Of a stretch of DNA of 47,562 nucleotides, positions 8,583 to 16,407 are shown in pieces (within the stretch, counting starts at the first letter, position 1; every line of letters starts with the position of its first letter). The notes under the pieces are model-generated. The model saw only the letters and a list, made by a program, of their open reading frames with translations, had not been told where the DNA came from and made no database searches. The translations under genes and the position numbers were made by a program. This DNA is from SAR324 cluster bacterium JCVI-SC AAA005 (GTDB lineage Bacteria; SAR324; NAC60-12), in the NCBI GenBank assembly GCA_000224765.2, contig AGAU01000192.1, positions 1-47,562 on the forward strand, given 5' to 3'.

Positions 8583-9560
8583 TTAAATTTCGTCAGTTTC
8601 AGAGTTGGAAGCATCTGCTGTTTTTGGAGTAACAGCTAGATTTTCATAAGGTTCCCAATTTTCGCTGATAATTCGAAAATCTTGTACGTCCTCTTGAAAC
8701 TTCAAATACAACGTTTTCCAACCTAAATCACTAAAATCTGAAGAGCTATATTTTTGTAGAAAATGAACGAAGTAGGTACCTTTGCTAAATAGAAAGGTTA
8801 GATTCGAAGCTTGTATTTCCCGGCTTTTATTCCTCAGATTAATTCTCTTCTTGTAATGCAGCCATCTTTGCTTATCGAAATTCTCATTTGCAAAATTATC
8901 TGAATAGTAATTTAAATAGTCTTCCAAATTTGGATTTTCCCAAGCATCTATCCAAGTGAAAACAAAATTTTTCAGTCTCTCTACTTCTGCAAGATTCTGG
9001 TATTTCAAAAGTTTTTCTACTGATTCATCAATCAATATAACAGTGGTTGGCAGCTGTATGTATTGCGCAATCTCCAGAAAGTTTTCATTACTGACTGAAA
9101 TACACCCCTCTGTTGGAATGGGTCTACTCCCCTCTGTTCCATGTAACCAAATCCCATAACCGGTCTTGCTGTGAAAGAGACGGTCCATCAAGTTCGGGTA
9201 GTTTAGGGGAAACGCTCCTGCACCATAGGGCTTCGCTTCCCTGGCGCCATACATTCCTATCAAATCTTTCTCTGACCAAACACCCGTAAACCAGTAAATT
9301 CCCGTGGGTGTCTTCAGATCTCCTTCTTCGAACTTGTCACCTGGCACTTTTCCTGTCGTACACGGGTATGCAGCAATCATCTCCCACTTTGGATGGCCCC
9401 GATAGACTTCGATTTGACAGTCTTTTTTATCAACAAGTAGAAATGTAAGGTCTGGATTTTCGGACAGGAGTAGGTTGCGGGGGAAAGCAAAGGCTAAATT
9501 TGTTATCGAAATAAAGAACAAAAGCGCAGAGATTGCCCAAAAATGGCGAAGAGACAACAT
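8583..9560 (-). CDS. YkuD-type L,D-transpeptidase with C-terminal NTF2-like domain
   Basis: Exported cysteine enzyme acting on peptidoglycan stem peptides, as transpeptidase or carboxypeptidase. 325 residues: signal peptide at about 1-25, YkuD domain at about 38-180 with catalytic His140 (WLHGTEGSR) and Cys153 in PTEGCISVSN, where the family usually has SxGCIR. Residues of about 195-310 form a separate module with the look of an NTF2/SnoaL-like fold. This two-domain layout resembles the epsilonproteobacterial cell-shape enzymes Csd6 and Pgp2, which trim tetrapeptides to tripeptides, so a carboxypeptidase role is possible. AGGA lies about eight bases before the ATG. It converges on argB with almost no space and no visible terminator. 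Confidence 0.9.
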   Translation of the reverse strand: MLSLRHFWAISALLFFISITNLAFAFPRNLLLSENPDLTFLLVDKKDCQIEVYRGHPKWEMIAAYPCTTGKVPGDKFEEGDLKTPTGIYWFTGVWSEKDLIGMYGAREAKPYGAGAFPLNYPNLMDRLFHSKTGYGIWLHGTEGSRPIPTEGCISVSNENFLEIAQYIQLPTTVILIDESVEKLLKYQNLAEVERLKNFVFTWIDAWENPNLEDYLNYYSDNFANENFDKQRWLHYKKRINLRNKSREIQASNLTFLFSKGTYFVHFLQKYSSSDFSDLGWKTLYLKFQEDVQDFRIISENWEPYENLAVTPKTADASNSETDEI

Positions 9561-9584
9561 GTACTCGTCCTGACGGAATGGAGC

Positions 9585-9806
9585 TTAACTTTGATCAACC
9601 GCATCATGCTTTTGCTGCAGCTTCCGTACCCAGTAGAATCCACCAATTAGCATTGCTACTGGTAATAATGTCAAGAAAGCTGTCGTCAGGTAAAATGCGA
9701 CTCTCGTATTCTCTGAGGAAGAGAAACAAACCGCACAGGCTAGTACATCAAAATTCAGGAATAGACTGGCCAGGCCAGTAGTTACAACAGCAGGAACGGC
9801 TTTCAC
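9585..9806 (-). CDS. Small membrane protein with CAVCF motif, end of the oxidase operon
   Basis: About 73 residues from the GTG at 9806, six bases past the stop of the preceding subunit-III gene and preceded by TTTGAGG; a TTG at 9848 would extend it by 14 codons overlapping the upstream gene. The first 20 residues are a hydrophobic, signal-like stretch ending in ACAVCF, followed by a second membrane helix (TAFLTLLPVAMLIGGFYWV) and a charged tail. Small proteins with a signal-like start, a C-x-x-C-F motif and one helix are often found beside heme-copper oxidase genes, where a copper or assembly role is suspected but not shown. Function inferred from position only. Confidence 0.65.
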   Translation of the reverse strand: MKAVPAVVTTGLASLFLNFDVLACAVCFSSSENTRVAFYLTTAFLTLLPVAMLIGGFYWVRKLQQKHDAVDQS

Positions 9807-9811
9807 AACCC

Positions 9812-10411
9812 TCAAAGCAAGTAGACAAGTGTATATAAAACTGGCCAAACTCCAACCACAAAATACCAGAAGATTTGAGCTGCACGGAGGTTGTCAATTG
9901 TTAGTTGCTGGGAAGTGGAATTGAGCCTTTTCAAACAAGCAAGCAAAGCGAGCAGTCCCCCAATCACATGAAGCCCGTGAGCTCCGATAATTAGATAGAA
10001 GACGCCTCCGTAAGTACTGGAAGTAATAGTCAGCCCAAAACTAATCAATTGGACCCACTCGTATCCCTGCACACTGACAAAGACTGTTCCCAGAGCAATC
10101 GTTAGAGCAAGCAACTGTTTAGAACGTAGAGCCTGCGAGGAGAATACCTTTACAGATTGATGCAGGCAGAAAGCACTCGCCAAAAGAGCCAAAGAGTTTA
10201 GTGCTGTTGCAAACACTGGAAGCCGAGGCTGACCCCACGGAGGCCACTCTTCAGAACCAGAGCGAATAATCATATAGGCACTGATCAGTGCTGCAAAAAA
10301 CATCACCTCTGTCATGATCAGAATTACAGTCGCAAAAATGCTGCTTGAAACCAGTTGTCTACGTTCAGCATTCGAATTTGCTGGAATCTCAGGGGCTACG
10401 AGTAAAATCAT
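9812..10411 (-). CDS. Second heme-copper oxidase subunit III-like protein
   Basis: 199 residues with five predicted membrane helices in the order of the short bacterial cytochrome c oxidase subunit III: an N-terminal helix with MTEVMFFAALISAY, then a helix pair, GVFYLIIGAHGLHVIGG with the conserved HGLHV, and a final helix containing FWYFVVGVWPVLYTLVYLL. It is a paralogue of the gene at 10768, which has the same motifs (SEIFIFGGLIACYI, TGLHALHVIGG, YWHFVDIVWIFL). It lies directly after the subunit IV gene (3 bp gap). Having two subunit-III genes in one operon is less common; it may replace or join the first in the complex. Confidence 0.9.
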   Translation of the reverse strand: MILLVAPEIPANSNAERRQLVSSSIFATVILIMTEVMFFAALISAYMIIRSGSEEWPPWGQPRLPVFATALNSLALLASAFCLHQSVKVFSSQALRSKQLLALTIALGTVFVSVQGYEWVQLISFGLTITSSTYGGVFYLIIGAHGLHVIGGLLALLACLKRLNSTSQQLTIDNLRAAQIFWYFVVGVWPVLYTLVYLL

Positions 10412-10414
10412 GAG

Positions 10415-10765
10415 TTACCGAAGTTGACCATCGACATACCTTTGTTGCTCCGCACAGGTATTGTTGGCAATACAATCCTGCCAGTTCTGCCCATCAGCCT
10501 TCATCACATCGCCGGCAACACCAAAGAAGAATACTCCGAGTAAAACAGTAGAAATTATCAGTAGGAACCAGACGTATTTTTTCTCGAAGTTCAGGTGCAT
10601 AAAATAGGCTGCAACGTAATAGGTTTTTACGAGCGCAATTCCAAAAGCAGTCAACAGTGTCAGCCAGGGAATGCCTAGTTCTGGCCCAATGATGCTGACC
10701 ACTAAGAGTACTAATAGAAGTACCCAAATCTTCACATAATTCGGGTGTGCGTGTGCTCCAGCCAT
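10415..10765 (-). CDS. ctaF: Cytochrome c oxidase subunit IV (prokaryotic type)
   Basis: 116 residues from the ATG at 10765, one base after the TGA of ctaE; longer open frames upstream overlap ctaE and are not used. Three membrane helices with the family wording NYVKIWVLLLVLLVVSIIGPE, ALVKTYYVAAYFMHL and FLLIISTVLLGVFFFGVAGD. The last about 25 residues form a soluble tail with two Cys (CIANNTC), which could make a disulfide on the periplasmic side. The small subunit IV stabilises the complex and does not carry redox centres. It sits in the usual place after subunit III. Confidence 0.92.
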   Translation of the reverse strand: MAGAHAHPNYVKIWVLLLVLLVVSIIGPELGIPWLTLLTAFGIALVKTYYVAAYFMHLNFEKKYVWFLLIISTVLLGVFFFGVAGDVMKADGQNWQDCIANNTCAEQQRYVDGQLR

Positions 10766-10767
10766 AT

Positions 10768-11361
10768 TCACTTTGCGATGTAGAGGAGTGGGAAAAGGAA
10801 AATCCAGACGATATCGACAAAATGCCAATACAGCCCAATCAATTCAACCCTGTGTGGATTGAAGCCTTTCCTAAGATCAAAGGAGATCAAGGCCATAATA
10901 ACCATACCTCCGATTACATGCAGAGCATGTAATCCTGTTGCCGTGTAGTAGAAAGACCAGTAAGTATTGGTCAAAGGGGTCTTCAGCAGTTCTGGATCAT
11001 CAGTGAAGAGTTTTGAGGAATATTCGTAATATTTGACCAGCAAGAAGATGAGGCCTCCACCAATTGTGTACCAGATAAATTTAAATGCCCGGTCAAAATC
11101 CTTCTTCTCGGCAGCGTCATGTGCCAAAACAATAAAAAGGCTGGAAGTCAGCAGGACAAATGTATTGAACGCACCTGCTGGAACTTTCGTAAAAACAGCT
11201 TCTCCACCCCACCAAGGATTGTTTAGGCGGTACAAAATGTAGCAGGCAATCAATCCACCAAAGATGAAAATCTCTGAGGCTAGTAGCCACCATACCGCGA
11301 GTCGTCCAGTTGGGATTCCAGTTGCTGAACGGCTGGTTGCCAAAGGTCCTTGCATAGACAT
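10768..11361 (-). CDS. ctaE: Cytochrome c oxidase subunit III
   Basis: 197 residues, the short five-helix form of subunit III. Visible family motifs are RLAVWWLLASEIFIFGG near the start, a central EYSSKL helix end, TGLHALHVIGG and the terminal YWHFVDIVWIFLFPLLYI. Subunit III holds lipid at the mouth of the D proton channel and keeps the enzyme stable under turnover. Gene order ctaC-ctaD-ctaE-ctaF is the standard one; the gap from ctaD is 56 bp and the next gene begins two bases after the stop. Confidence 0.95.
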   Translation of the reverse strand: MSMQGPLATSRSATGIPTGRLAVWWLLASEIFIFGGLIACYILYRLNNPWWGGEAVFTKVPAGAFNTFVLLTSSLFIVLAHDAAEKKDFDRAFKFIWYTIGGGLIFLLVKYYEYSSKLFTDDPELLKTPLTNTYWSFYYTATGLHALHVIGGMVIMALISFDLRKGFNPHRVELIGLYWHFVDIVWIFLFPLLYIAK

Positions 11362-11417
11362 AACGATTCCTCAGAGGGTAATTTCAGGAAGAACCGAGGC
11401 TCTTCCCTTTTTCATCA

Positions 11418-13133
11418 TCAGTTGCGATCAGGCATATTTTGAGGCCAGTAGTCTTCCTTATTACCAGGCACACTATATTCGTAGGGCCCGCGATACACTA
11501 CAGGCAGTTCGGCAAAGTTTCCGTGGGGGGGAGGTGATGGAACTGTCCACTCTAGTGTGTTAGATTTCCAAGGGTTCGCTGGGGCCTTCTCTCCTTTGAA
11601 CATGCTGACGAAAAAATTGTATGCAAAGACAAATTGAAACAATAGCATGGTCACCATGGAAACTGTTGCAAAGACGCGGATTCCTTGTAGATCGGCTGTA
11701 GCCAAATCTGGAAAGTGCTGAAAATTATAAATTCGTCGATGCTGTCCAGCCATTCCAACTAGGAAGAGAGGTAAGAATATACCATTGAACGGAATGATTG
11801 TACCCCAGAAGTGGATTTTACCCAGTGTTTCATCCATCATTCTTCCAAACATTTTTGGATACCAGTGGTACAAGCCTGCAAACATCCCAATGATCGCAAT
11901 GGGGAAAAAAGTATAGTGGAAGTGGGCGATTACGAAATAGCTGTCATGGAAATAGATGTCCAAGGCACTAGAGCCAAGGTAGATTCCTGTGACACCACCA
12001 AGCAGAAAGGTAATTAAGAAACCTAGTGCCCACAGCATCGGGGTTCGGAATTCAATTGACCCTCCATAAAGCGTAGCTATGTAACTGAATAAAATTTCGG
12101 CGATAGGAATTGAAATCAGCAGAGTTGTAACGAGGAAGATATTTGCCATGCGAGGGTCAATCCCGGCAATAAACTGGTGGTGCGCCCAAACCACAAATGC
12201 CAATCCGCCTGTTGCGAAGGTAGTGTAGAGAATTGTCTTGTAGCCAAAGAGTTTCTTGCGAGCAAAGGTTGTCATGATCTCAGCAACGATGCCCAGGGCT
12301 GGAAGTAAGACCACATACACCTCTGGATGACCAAAGAACCAGAATAAGTGCTGCCAAAGTATTGGATCACCACCTCCAGAAGGAACGAAGAAAGTTGTAC
12401 CAATTCGCTGGTCCATCAGAAGCATGATCGATCCAGCGATCAAAGGACCAACTGAAGCCATGAACATGATCGAAGCTAATACGATCATCCAGACCACCAT
12501 GGGAATGTCTGTCATCCGCATTCCTGGCGCACGAGCATTCATTGAAGTAGTCACAAAGTTGATCCCTCCGATCAGGAAAGCCACAAACTCAAGGGCAACA
12601 GCAATCAACCAAAGCGAAGCTCCCCAGTCTGTAAGGTTGTACTCGGCTACTGCTGATAAGGGGGGATAAGAAGTCCAGGCTCCACCGAATCCTCCACCTT
12701 GTACAAAGAATGACATGAACAGGACTACTACGCTTAGTAGGAAAATTTGGTAGGATAAACGATTCAATCTTGGAAAGACCATGTCGTCGCAGCCGATCAT
12801 CAACGGAATCAGGATGTTTCCGAAAGCAGCGATGAGTACGGGCATCGCCACCCAGAAAATCATGATTGAACCATGGTTGGTGATCAGCATGTTGTATTCT
12901 CCCGGTCCGACCGTACCGTAGAGCGGAACTTCCATGCCAGGGAAAGCCAACTGCATACGAAAGGCATAGGCGAAGTACCCTCCGACAATTGCCATGAACA
13001 TTCCCGTAAACATGTACTGCAATCCAATGATCTTATGATCAGTGGAGAAAAAATACTTCATTATGAAGCTTTGTTCGTGATGGTCATGTTCGTGAGCGGC
13101 ATGACTATCATGGGTGACCGTCGTCTGTCCCAT
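11418..13133 (-). CDS. ctaD: Cytochrome c oxidase subunit I, aa3 type, without the K-channel lysine
   Basis: Catalytic subunit of the terminal oxidase; reduces O2 at heme a3-CuB and pumps protons. 571 residues. The N-terminus is His-rich (HDSHAAHEHDHHEQ), then about 12 helices. Ligands are visible: His87 (NHGSIM) and His406 for heme a, His269 with the cross-linked Tyr273 in GHPEVY, His318/His319 (WAHHQF) for CuB, and His404 in AHFHY for heme a3. D-channel residues are kept (Asp117 in DDMVFPRLN, Asn124, Glu271). The K-channel helix reads IPIAEILFSYIAT where the mitochondrial enzyme has IPTGVKVFSWLAT. Ile347 therefore stands at the Lys position, with Glu346 just before it. All other catalytic residues point to a functional enzyme. 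Confidence 0.97.
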   Translation of the reverse strand: MGQTTVTHDSHAAHEHDHHEQSFIMKYFFSTDHKIIGLQYMFTGMFMAIVGGYFAYAFRMQLAFPGMEVPLYGTVGPGEYNMLITNHGSIMIFWVAMPVLIAAFGNILIPLMIGCDDMVFPRLNRLSYQIFLLSVVVLFMSFFVQGGGFGGAWTSYPPLSAVAEYNLTDWGASLWLIAVALEFVAFLIGGINFVTTSMNARAPGMRMTDIPMVVWMIVLASIMFMASVGPLIAGSIMLLMDQRIGTTFFVPSGGGDPILWQHLFWFFGHPEVYVVLLPALGIVAEIMTTFARKKLFGYKTILYTTFATGGLAFVVWAHHQFIAGIDPRMANIFLVTTLLISIPIAEILFSYIATLYGGSIEFRTPMLWALGFLITFLLGGVTGIYLGSSALDIYFHDSYFVIAHFHYTFFPIAIIGMFAGLYHWYPKMFGRMMDETLGKIHFWGTIIPFNGIFLPLFLVGMAGQHRRIYNFQHFPDLATADLQGIRVFATVSMVTMLLFQFVFAYNFFVSMFKGEKAPANPWKSNTLEWTVPSPPPHGNFAELPVVYRGPYEYSVPGNKEDYWPQNMPDRN

Positions 13134-13157
13134 AATTTCTCCTAAAACACTTCTTGG

Positions 13158-13925
13158 TTAGAAGCTGCTGAGCAGCTTGTCTGTGAAGGATTCGCTGTTT
13201 GATACCGTGCTGACGGTCATCTTCTGAAGTCGTTTCTGATAATCACTTTCATAAGTGCGGTTTCGGATTGACTTCATGGCAGCATCGTAGGATTGCTGGT
13301 CCTCGTGAATTACGATCGTTGCACCCATGATTCCGTGACCATATCCACAAATTTCTGCACATTGAATGTCATACACTCCAGTCTTGTTGGGTTCAAACCA
13401 ACCAGTGATTGTACGGCCAGGGATGGTGTCCTGTCGCAGTCGGAAGGCTGGAACAGAGAAGTTGTGCAGAACGTCCCGGGACTCCAATTCGAAGTGGTAG
13501 ACAGTATCTTTTTTCACATGCAGATCATTGACTGTCGATATATCATCTTCTGTATCTAGTTTACCGTCAGGACCTGAATGGATGAAGAACCAACTCCATT
13601 GCTGTCCCACTACTCGAATCTTATCCTCTGCCTGGGGCAAAGTCTGTTTCACATCTACCCAGACTATCACCGTGAAAACGATAATAACTACGTCGAGTGC
13701 GATCACGGAGTAGTGTGGATAGTGAGTCCACTTTTTTTGAGAATGTGGATCACCCGAGATATAGGCGGCACGCACACCTTCTCTACGGCGGAAGCGTACC
13801 ATAAGATAAGTCATGACTGCTAATACCATCACGAACCAAAAACCGACAATGACCGTGATCATATCGAAAAGGAAATCAATATCGGCCGCATACGTTGAAG
13901 CACGAGGCATAAAGTATTCAATCAT
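13158..13925 (-). CDS. ctaC: Cytochrome c oxidase subunit II with CuA site
   Basis: Receives electrons from cytochrome c at the CuA centre and passes them to subunit I. 255 residues: two N-terminal membrane helices (about 20-44 and 72-92), then a periplasmic cupredoxin domain. CuA ligands are all visible: His154 (DVLHNFSVP), Cys189, Glu191, Cys193, His197 and Met200 in CAEICGYGHGIM. The aromatic electron-entry patch reads GQQWSWFF. There is no CxxCH, so this is aa3 rather than caa3 type. A short Asp-rich insert (GPDGKLDTEDD) follows the aromatic patch and looks like a calcium-loop-like turn. No cleavable signal peptide is obvious. Confidence 0.96.
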   Translation of the reverse strand: MIEYFMPRASTYAADIDFLFDMITVIVGFWFVMVLAVMTYLMVRFRRREGVRAAYISGDPHSQKKWTHYPHYSVIALDVVIIVFTVIVWVDVKQTLPQAEDKIRVVGQQWSWFFIHSGPDGKLDTEDDISTVNDLHVKKDTVYHFELESRDVLHNFSVPAFRLRQDTIPGRTITGWFEPNKTGVYDIQCAEICGYGHGIMGATIVIHEDQQSYDAAMKSIRNRTYESDYQKRLQKMTVSTVSNSESFTDKLLSSF

Positions 13926-13934
13926 TTTAACTCC

Positions 13935-14051
13935 CTACAGCACATACAAGATAACGGCTATGATGAATAGCACACACCCCGCGGCAACGAGTCTGAAGGC
14001 TTTACTGGCCAACTCATCGCTATCGAGTTTCTTCATGATATGGTCTTCCAT
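13935..14051 (-). CDS. 38-residue single-helix membrane ORF between ctaB and ctaC
   Basis: A short frame starting ATG at 14051 and ending TAG at 13935 encodes 38 residues: a charged start (MEDHIMKKLDSDELASKAFR) and one membrane helix to the end (LVAAGCVLFIIAVILYVL). It begins six bases after the ctaB stop, is preceded by GAGGTAGG at good spacing and ends nine bases before the ctaC start, so it exactly fills the gap between two operon genes. Tiny one-helix subunits are common in heme-copper oxidases, so it could be an extra subunit or assembly factor. Function is inferred from position and shape. Confidence 0.7.
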   Translation of the reverse strand: MEDHIMKKLDSDELASKAFRLVAAGCVLFIIAVILYVL

Positions 14052-14057
14052 CCTACC

Positions 14058-14960
14058 TCATAGAAATATTCGATCCAACGTCAACACAACACACCAGGCA
14101 GGCAGATAAATAATTGATGCAAAAAACACTTTTCTCGCATTCTGCTCATTGCGGTGCAGCCAAAATTGAAGAGTTGGCATTAAGAAACCGACTCCCAAGA
14201 GTGTAGCAACAACAAGAAAGAAAGGTCCTGCCTGTTCAAACCAGAATATGGATGCACTGGCCAGAATCAGTAGGGCGATATGCAGCACCATGTGTACTGC
14301 GGTCAAACGGCCATCTCCATCAATGCTGGAGAGCATCCGGAATCCGCCTTTCCGGTATTCGTCTTGATACATCCAAGCGATGGCAAAAAAATGTGGCATC
14401 TGCCACAGGTAGAGTACCGCAAAGATTGGGAGTACTCCCCATTCCAAAGTACCAGTCGCTGCACTCCATCCCATCAGTGGTGGCAAAGCTCCAGTTATGG
14501 CACCAACCCAAGTGTTTGCGACTGTTTTTTGCTTCAATGGGGTGTAGAGCAAAAGGTATGTCAGATGCGTCGTAGCACCCAAAAGTGCAGTGAGCCAACC
14601 GGTGAATGCCAAAAGATAGCTGAAACCAACGATGCTCAGCGCAGCCCCTAGTAGAACAGCTTCTTCTTCGCTGACTCGTCCAGTTGGTATCGGACGCTGA
14701 CAAGTTCTGCGCATGCGGGCGTCTTGTTCACGCTCGAACCACTGATTGAGCACATGCGCACCACCACCGATCAGAAGTGTACCAAAAACCAGATGAAAGA
14801 TCTTTGTTGGATTACTGGTGACTCCGGGTAGGTAGTATCCCATCATCGCACTTAACACCACCATACCCAATAACCGAGGCTTGCAGAGGTTCCAATAGTC
14901 ACCGAGGCGACTGCGCCATTGATCAATGGGAAAGAGGAAGGTGATTGACTTAGATCTCAT
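14058..14960 (-). CDS. ctaB: Protoheme IX farnesyltransferase (heme O synthase)
   Basis: Adds the farnesyl group to heme b to give heme O, the first step to heme A for the oxidase encoded downstream. 300 residues, UbiA-type prenyltransferase with about nine membrane helices. The Asp-rich prenyl-diphosphate site reads NQWFEREQDARMRRT followed by RPIPTGR, the CtaB signature; the second site includes YLWQMPHFFAIAWMYQDEY and GGFRML. AAGGA precedes the ATG by six bases. It is the first gene of the oxidase operon; heme A synthase (ctaA), Cox11 and Sco assembly genes are not in the window. Confidence 0.96.
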   Translation of the reverse strand: MRSKSITFLFPIDQWRSRLGDYWNLCKPRLLGMVVLSAMMGYYLPGVTSNPTKIFHLVFGTLLIGGGAHVLNQWFEREQDARMRRTCQRPIPTGRVSEEEAVLLGAALSIVGFSYLLAFTGWLTALLGATTHLTYLLLYTPLKQKTVANTWVGAITGALPPLMGWSAATGTLEWGVLPIFAVLYLWQMPHFFAIAWMYQDEYRKGGFRMLSSIDGDGRLTAVHMVLHIALLILASASIFWFEQAGPFFLVVATLLGVGFLMPTLQFWLHRNEQNARKVFFASIIYLPAWCVVLTLDRIFL

Positions 14961-15293
14961 GGAATCCTTGAAGGTTTTTCAAAGTGGAATTACACAAAAC
15001 CAGTGCGCTTCTCGCAAGATAAAAAACCAACTCTTTCTACTTTTCATAGAATCAAATATCATAAATTTACTTTTTTAGATCTAGCAGCGGTCAAAAAATC
15101 AACAATTTTCTAGTGATGCCCAATTTTTATCTGGAATTTCCATCCGCAAGCTGGAGAAATAGGGGATATCTCTTTTGTTGACAGATTCTTCGACTCATTC
15201 TTGATACTTCATCATCTGCGGCATCTGTACCGAAGCTGATTTACTCTCGGTCAGAAATATGAGGTTATCAATTAAGTAACAAGGAAAGTAATC
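14961..15293. promoter_or_regulatory. Divergent intergenic region between ctaB and the glutaredoxin gene
   Basis: 333 bp without a gene. It must hold the leftward promoter of the oxidase operon and the rightward promoter of the Grx-IscA unit. The best rightward candidate is TTGACA at 15178-15183 with GATACT at 15203-15208, but the 19-bp spacer is long and the -10 fit is four of six. Nothing convincing was found for the oxidase operon. AAGGAAAG lies six bases before the ATG at 15294. No strong inverted repeat was seen. Confidence 0.4.
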
Positions 15294-16010
15294 ATGAAAT
15301 TTAAGGTTGTTTCGGCTGATGCGACAGATTCATCACAATCCAGTGACGATCCGAAAGTACGTATCAAAGGACTGATTGAGAGTAGCCCTGTTTTTCTATT
15401 CATGAAAGGCACCCCTGAAGCACCACAATGTGGATTTTCCTATCGCGTCTGTGAGGTCCTACGAGGATGGAAAGTACCATTTCGTTCCTTCAATGTCTTG
15501 GCAGATCCTGATCTTCGACAGGGCGTCAAAGAGTTCACAAATTGGCCTACTATCCCTCAACTCTATGTCAATCGAGAATTCGTTGGTGGATGTGACATCA
15601 TAGAGGAGCTCTCACAATCCGGTGAACTACGAGAATTACTGCAAGAAGCGTATCCTGAAAAAAACTTTGAGCCTCCTCCCCCTCCCGCCCAAGTTCAGGC
15701 TGTTTCACCCACACAGGCCAAGCAAATGCTGGAAGAAAACTCTGAGCTAACGGTACTGGACATTCGTGAGCCTGACGAACGAGAATATGCAAAGCTGGAG
15801 CGGTCTCAAGTCCTAGATCACAAGCTTGCCGAAGAAATTTTGAACCAATGGGATCCGAATAGCACTTTGCTGTTGATGTGCCATCGGGGTATCCGGAGCA
15901 TGGAAGCTGCACAATTTTTTATTTCCCGTGGTTTTCAACGTGTTTTCAATATTGATGGTGGCATTGATCGTTGGTCTGACGAAGTCGATTCCAGCATCCC
16001 ACGCTACTAA
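15294..16010 (+). CDS. Monothiol (CGFS) glutaredoxin fused to a rhodanese domain
   Basis: 238 residues. Residues of about 20-120 are a Grx4/GrxD-type monothiol glutaredoxin: KGTPEAPQCGFS with the active Cys46 in CGFS, then the glutathione-binding WPTIPQLYVN and GGCDII. Such proteins hold or pass a glutathione-ligated 2Fe-2S cluster. A Pro-rich linker (about 126-135) leads to a rhodanese domain (about 135-238) with the catalytic loop CHRGIRS (Cys196) and the terminal FNIDGGIDRWS. A rhodanese could supply sulfane sulfur or bind thiols. The next gene encodes an A-type Fe-S carrier, so the pair probably works in Fe-S cluster delivery. Confidence 0.93.
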   Translation: MKFKVVSADATDSSQSSDDPKVRIKGLIESSPVFLFMKGTPEAPQCGFSYRVCEVLRGWKVPFRSFNVLADPDLRQGVKEFTNWPTIPQLYVNREFVGGCDIIEELSQSGELRELLQEAYPEKNFEPPPPPAQVQAVSPTQAKQMLEENSELTVLDIREPDEREYAKLERSQVLDHKLAEEILNQWDPNSTLLLMCHRGIRSMEAAQFFISRGFQRVFNIDGGIDRWSDEVDSSIPRY

Positions 16011-16029
16011 TGTATTTTCTGAAAACAAA

Positions 16030-16407
16030 ATGAACTCACCTACAATCGAACTGACGCCAAGAGCAGCTGAGGTTTTTCGAGAAGCTTGTTCAGCAGAACA
16101 AAAAAGCCTAACCGAATCCCGTCTGCGTATTGGAGCAAAGCCAGGGGGTTGCTCTGGTTACAAATACGAATTGGAATGGAATGCAGTGACAGATCAACTT
16201 GAGAGCGATCTTCTGCTTGAATCACAGGGCATCCAAATTCTAGTTGATAGGCTCTGTCTAAAGGAAGTTCTCGGCTCTTTAAAGATTGACTACAGTGACT
16301 CCAACCTTGTTGAACAGGGGTTCGTGTTCATTCAACTCAGTAGTGGGCGCCAATGTGGTTGTGGAGAGTCATTCACTCCAGTTCGTGACCTACCCGCTTA
16401 TGCCTGA
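16030..16407 (+). CDS. A-type Fe-S cluster carrier (IscA/SufA/ErpA family)
   Basis: 125 residues from the ATG at 16030. The three conserved Cys ligands are Cys41 in GGCSGYKY and Cys109/Cys111 in CGCGESF. The family accepts clusters from the assembly scaffold or from monothiol glutaredoxins and inserts them into target proteins. The frame is open further upstream inside the glutaredoxin gene, but the family N-terminus starts here. A seven-codon frame (ATG 16013 to TGA) ends overlapping this ATG, which may allow coupled reinitiation; the native ribosome site is weak. Which of IscA, SufA or ErpA it equals cannot be decided from sequence alone. Confidence 0.93.
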   Translation: MNSPTIELTPRAAEVFREACSAEQKSLTESRLRIGAKPGGCSGYKYELEWNAVTDQLESDLLLESQGIQILVDRLCLKEVLGSLKIDYSDSNLVEQGFVFIQLSSGRQCGCGESFTPVRDLPAYA

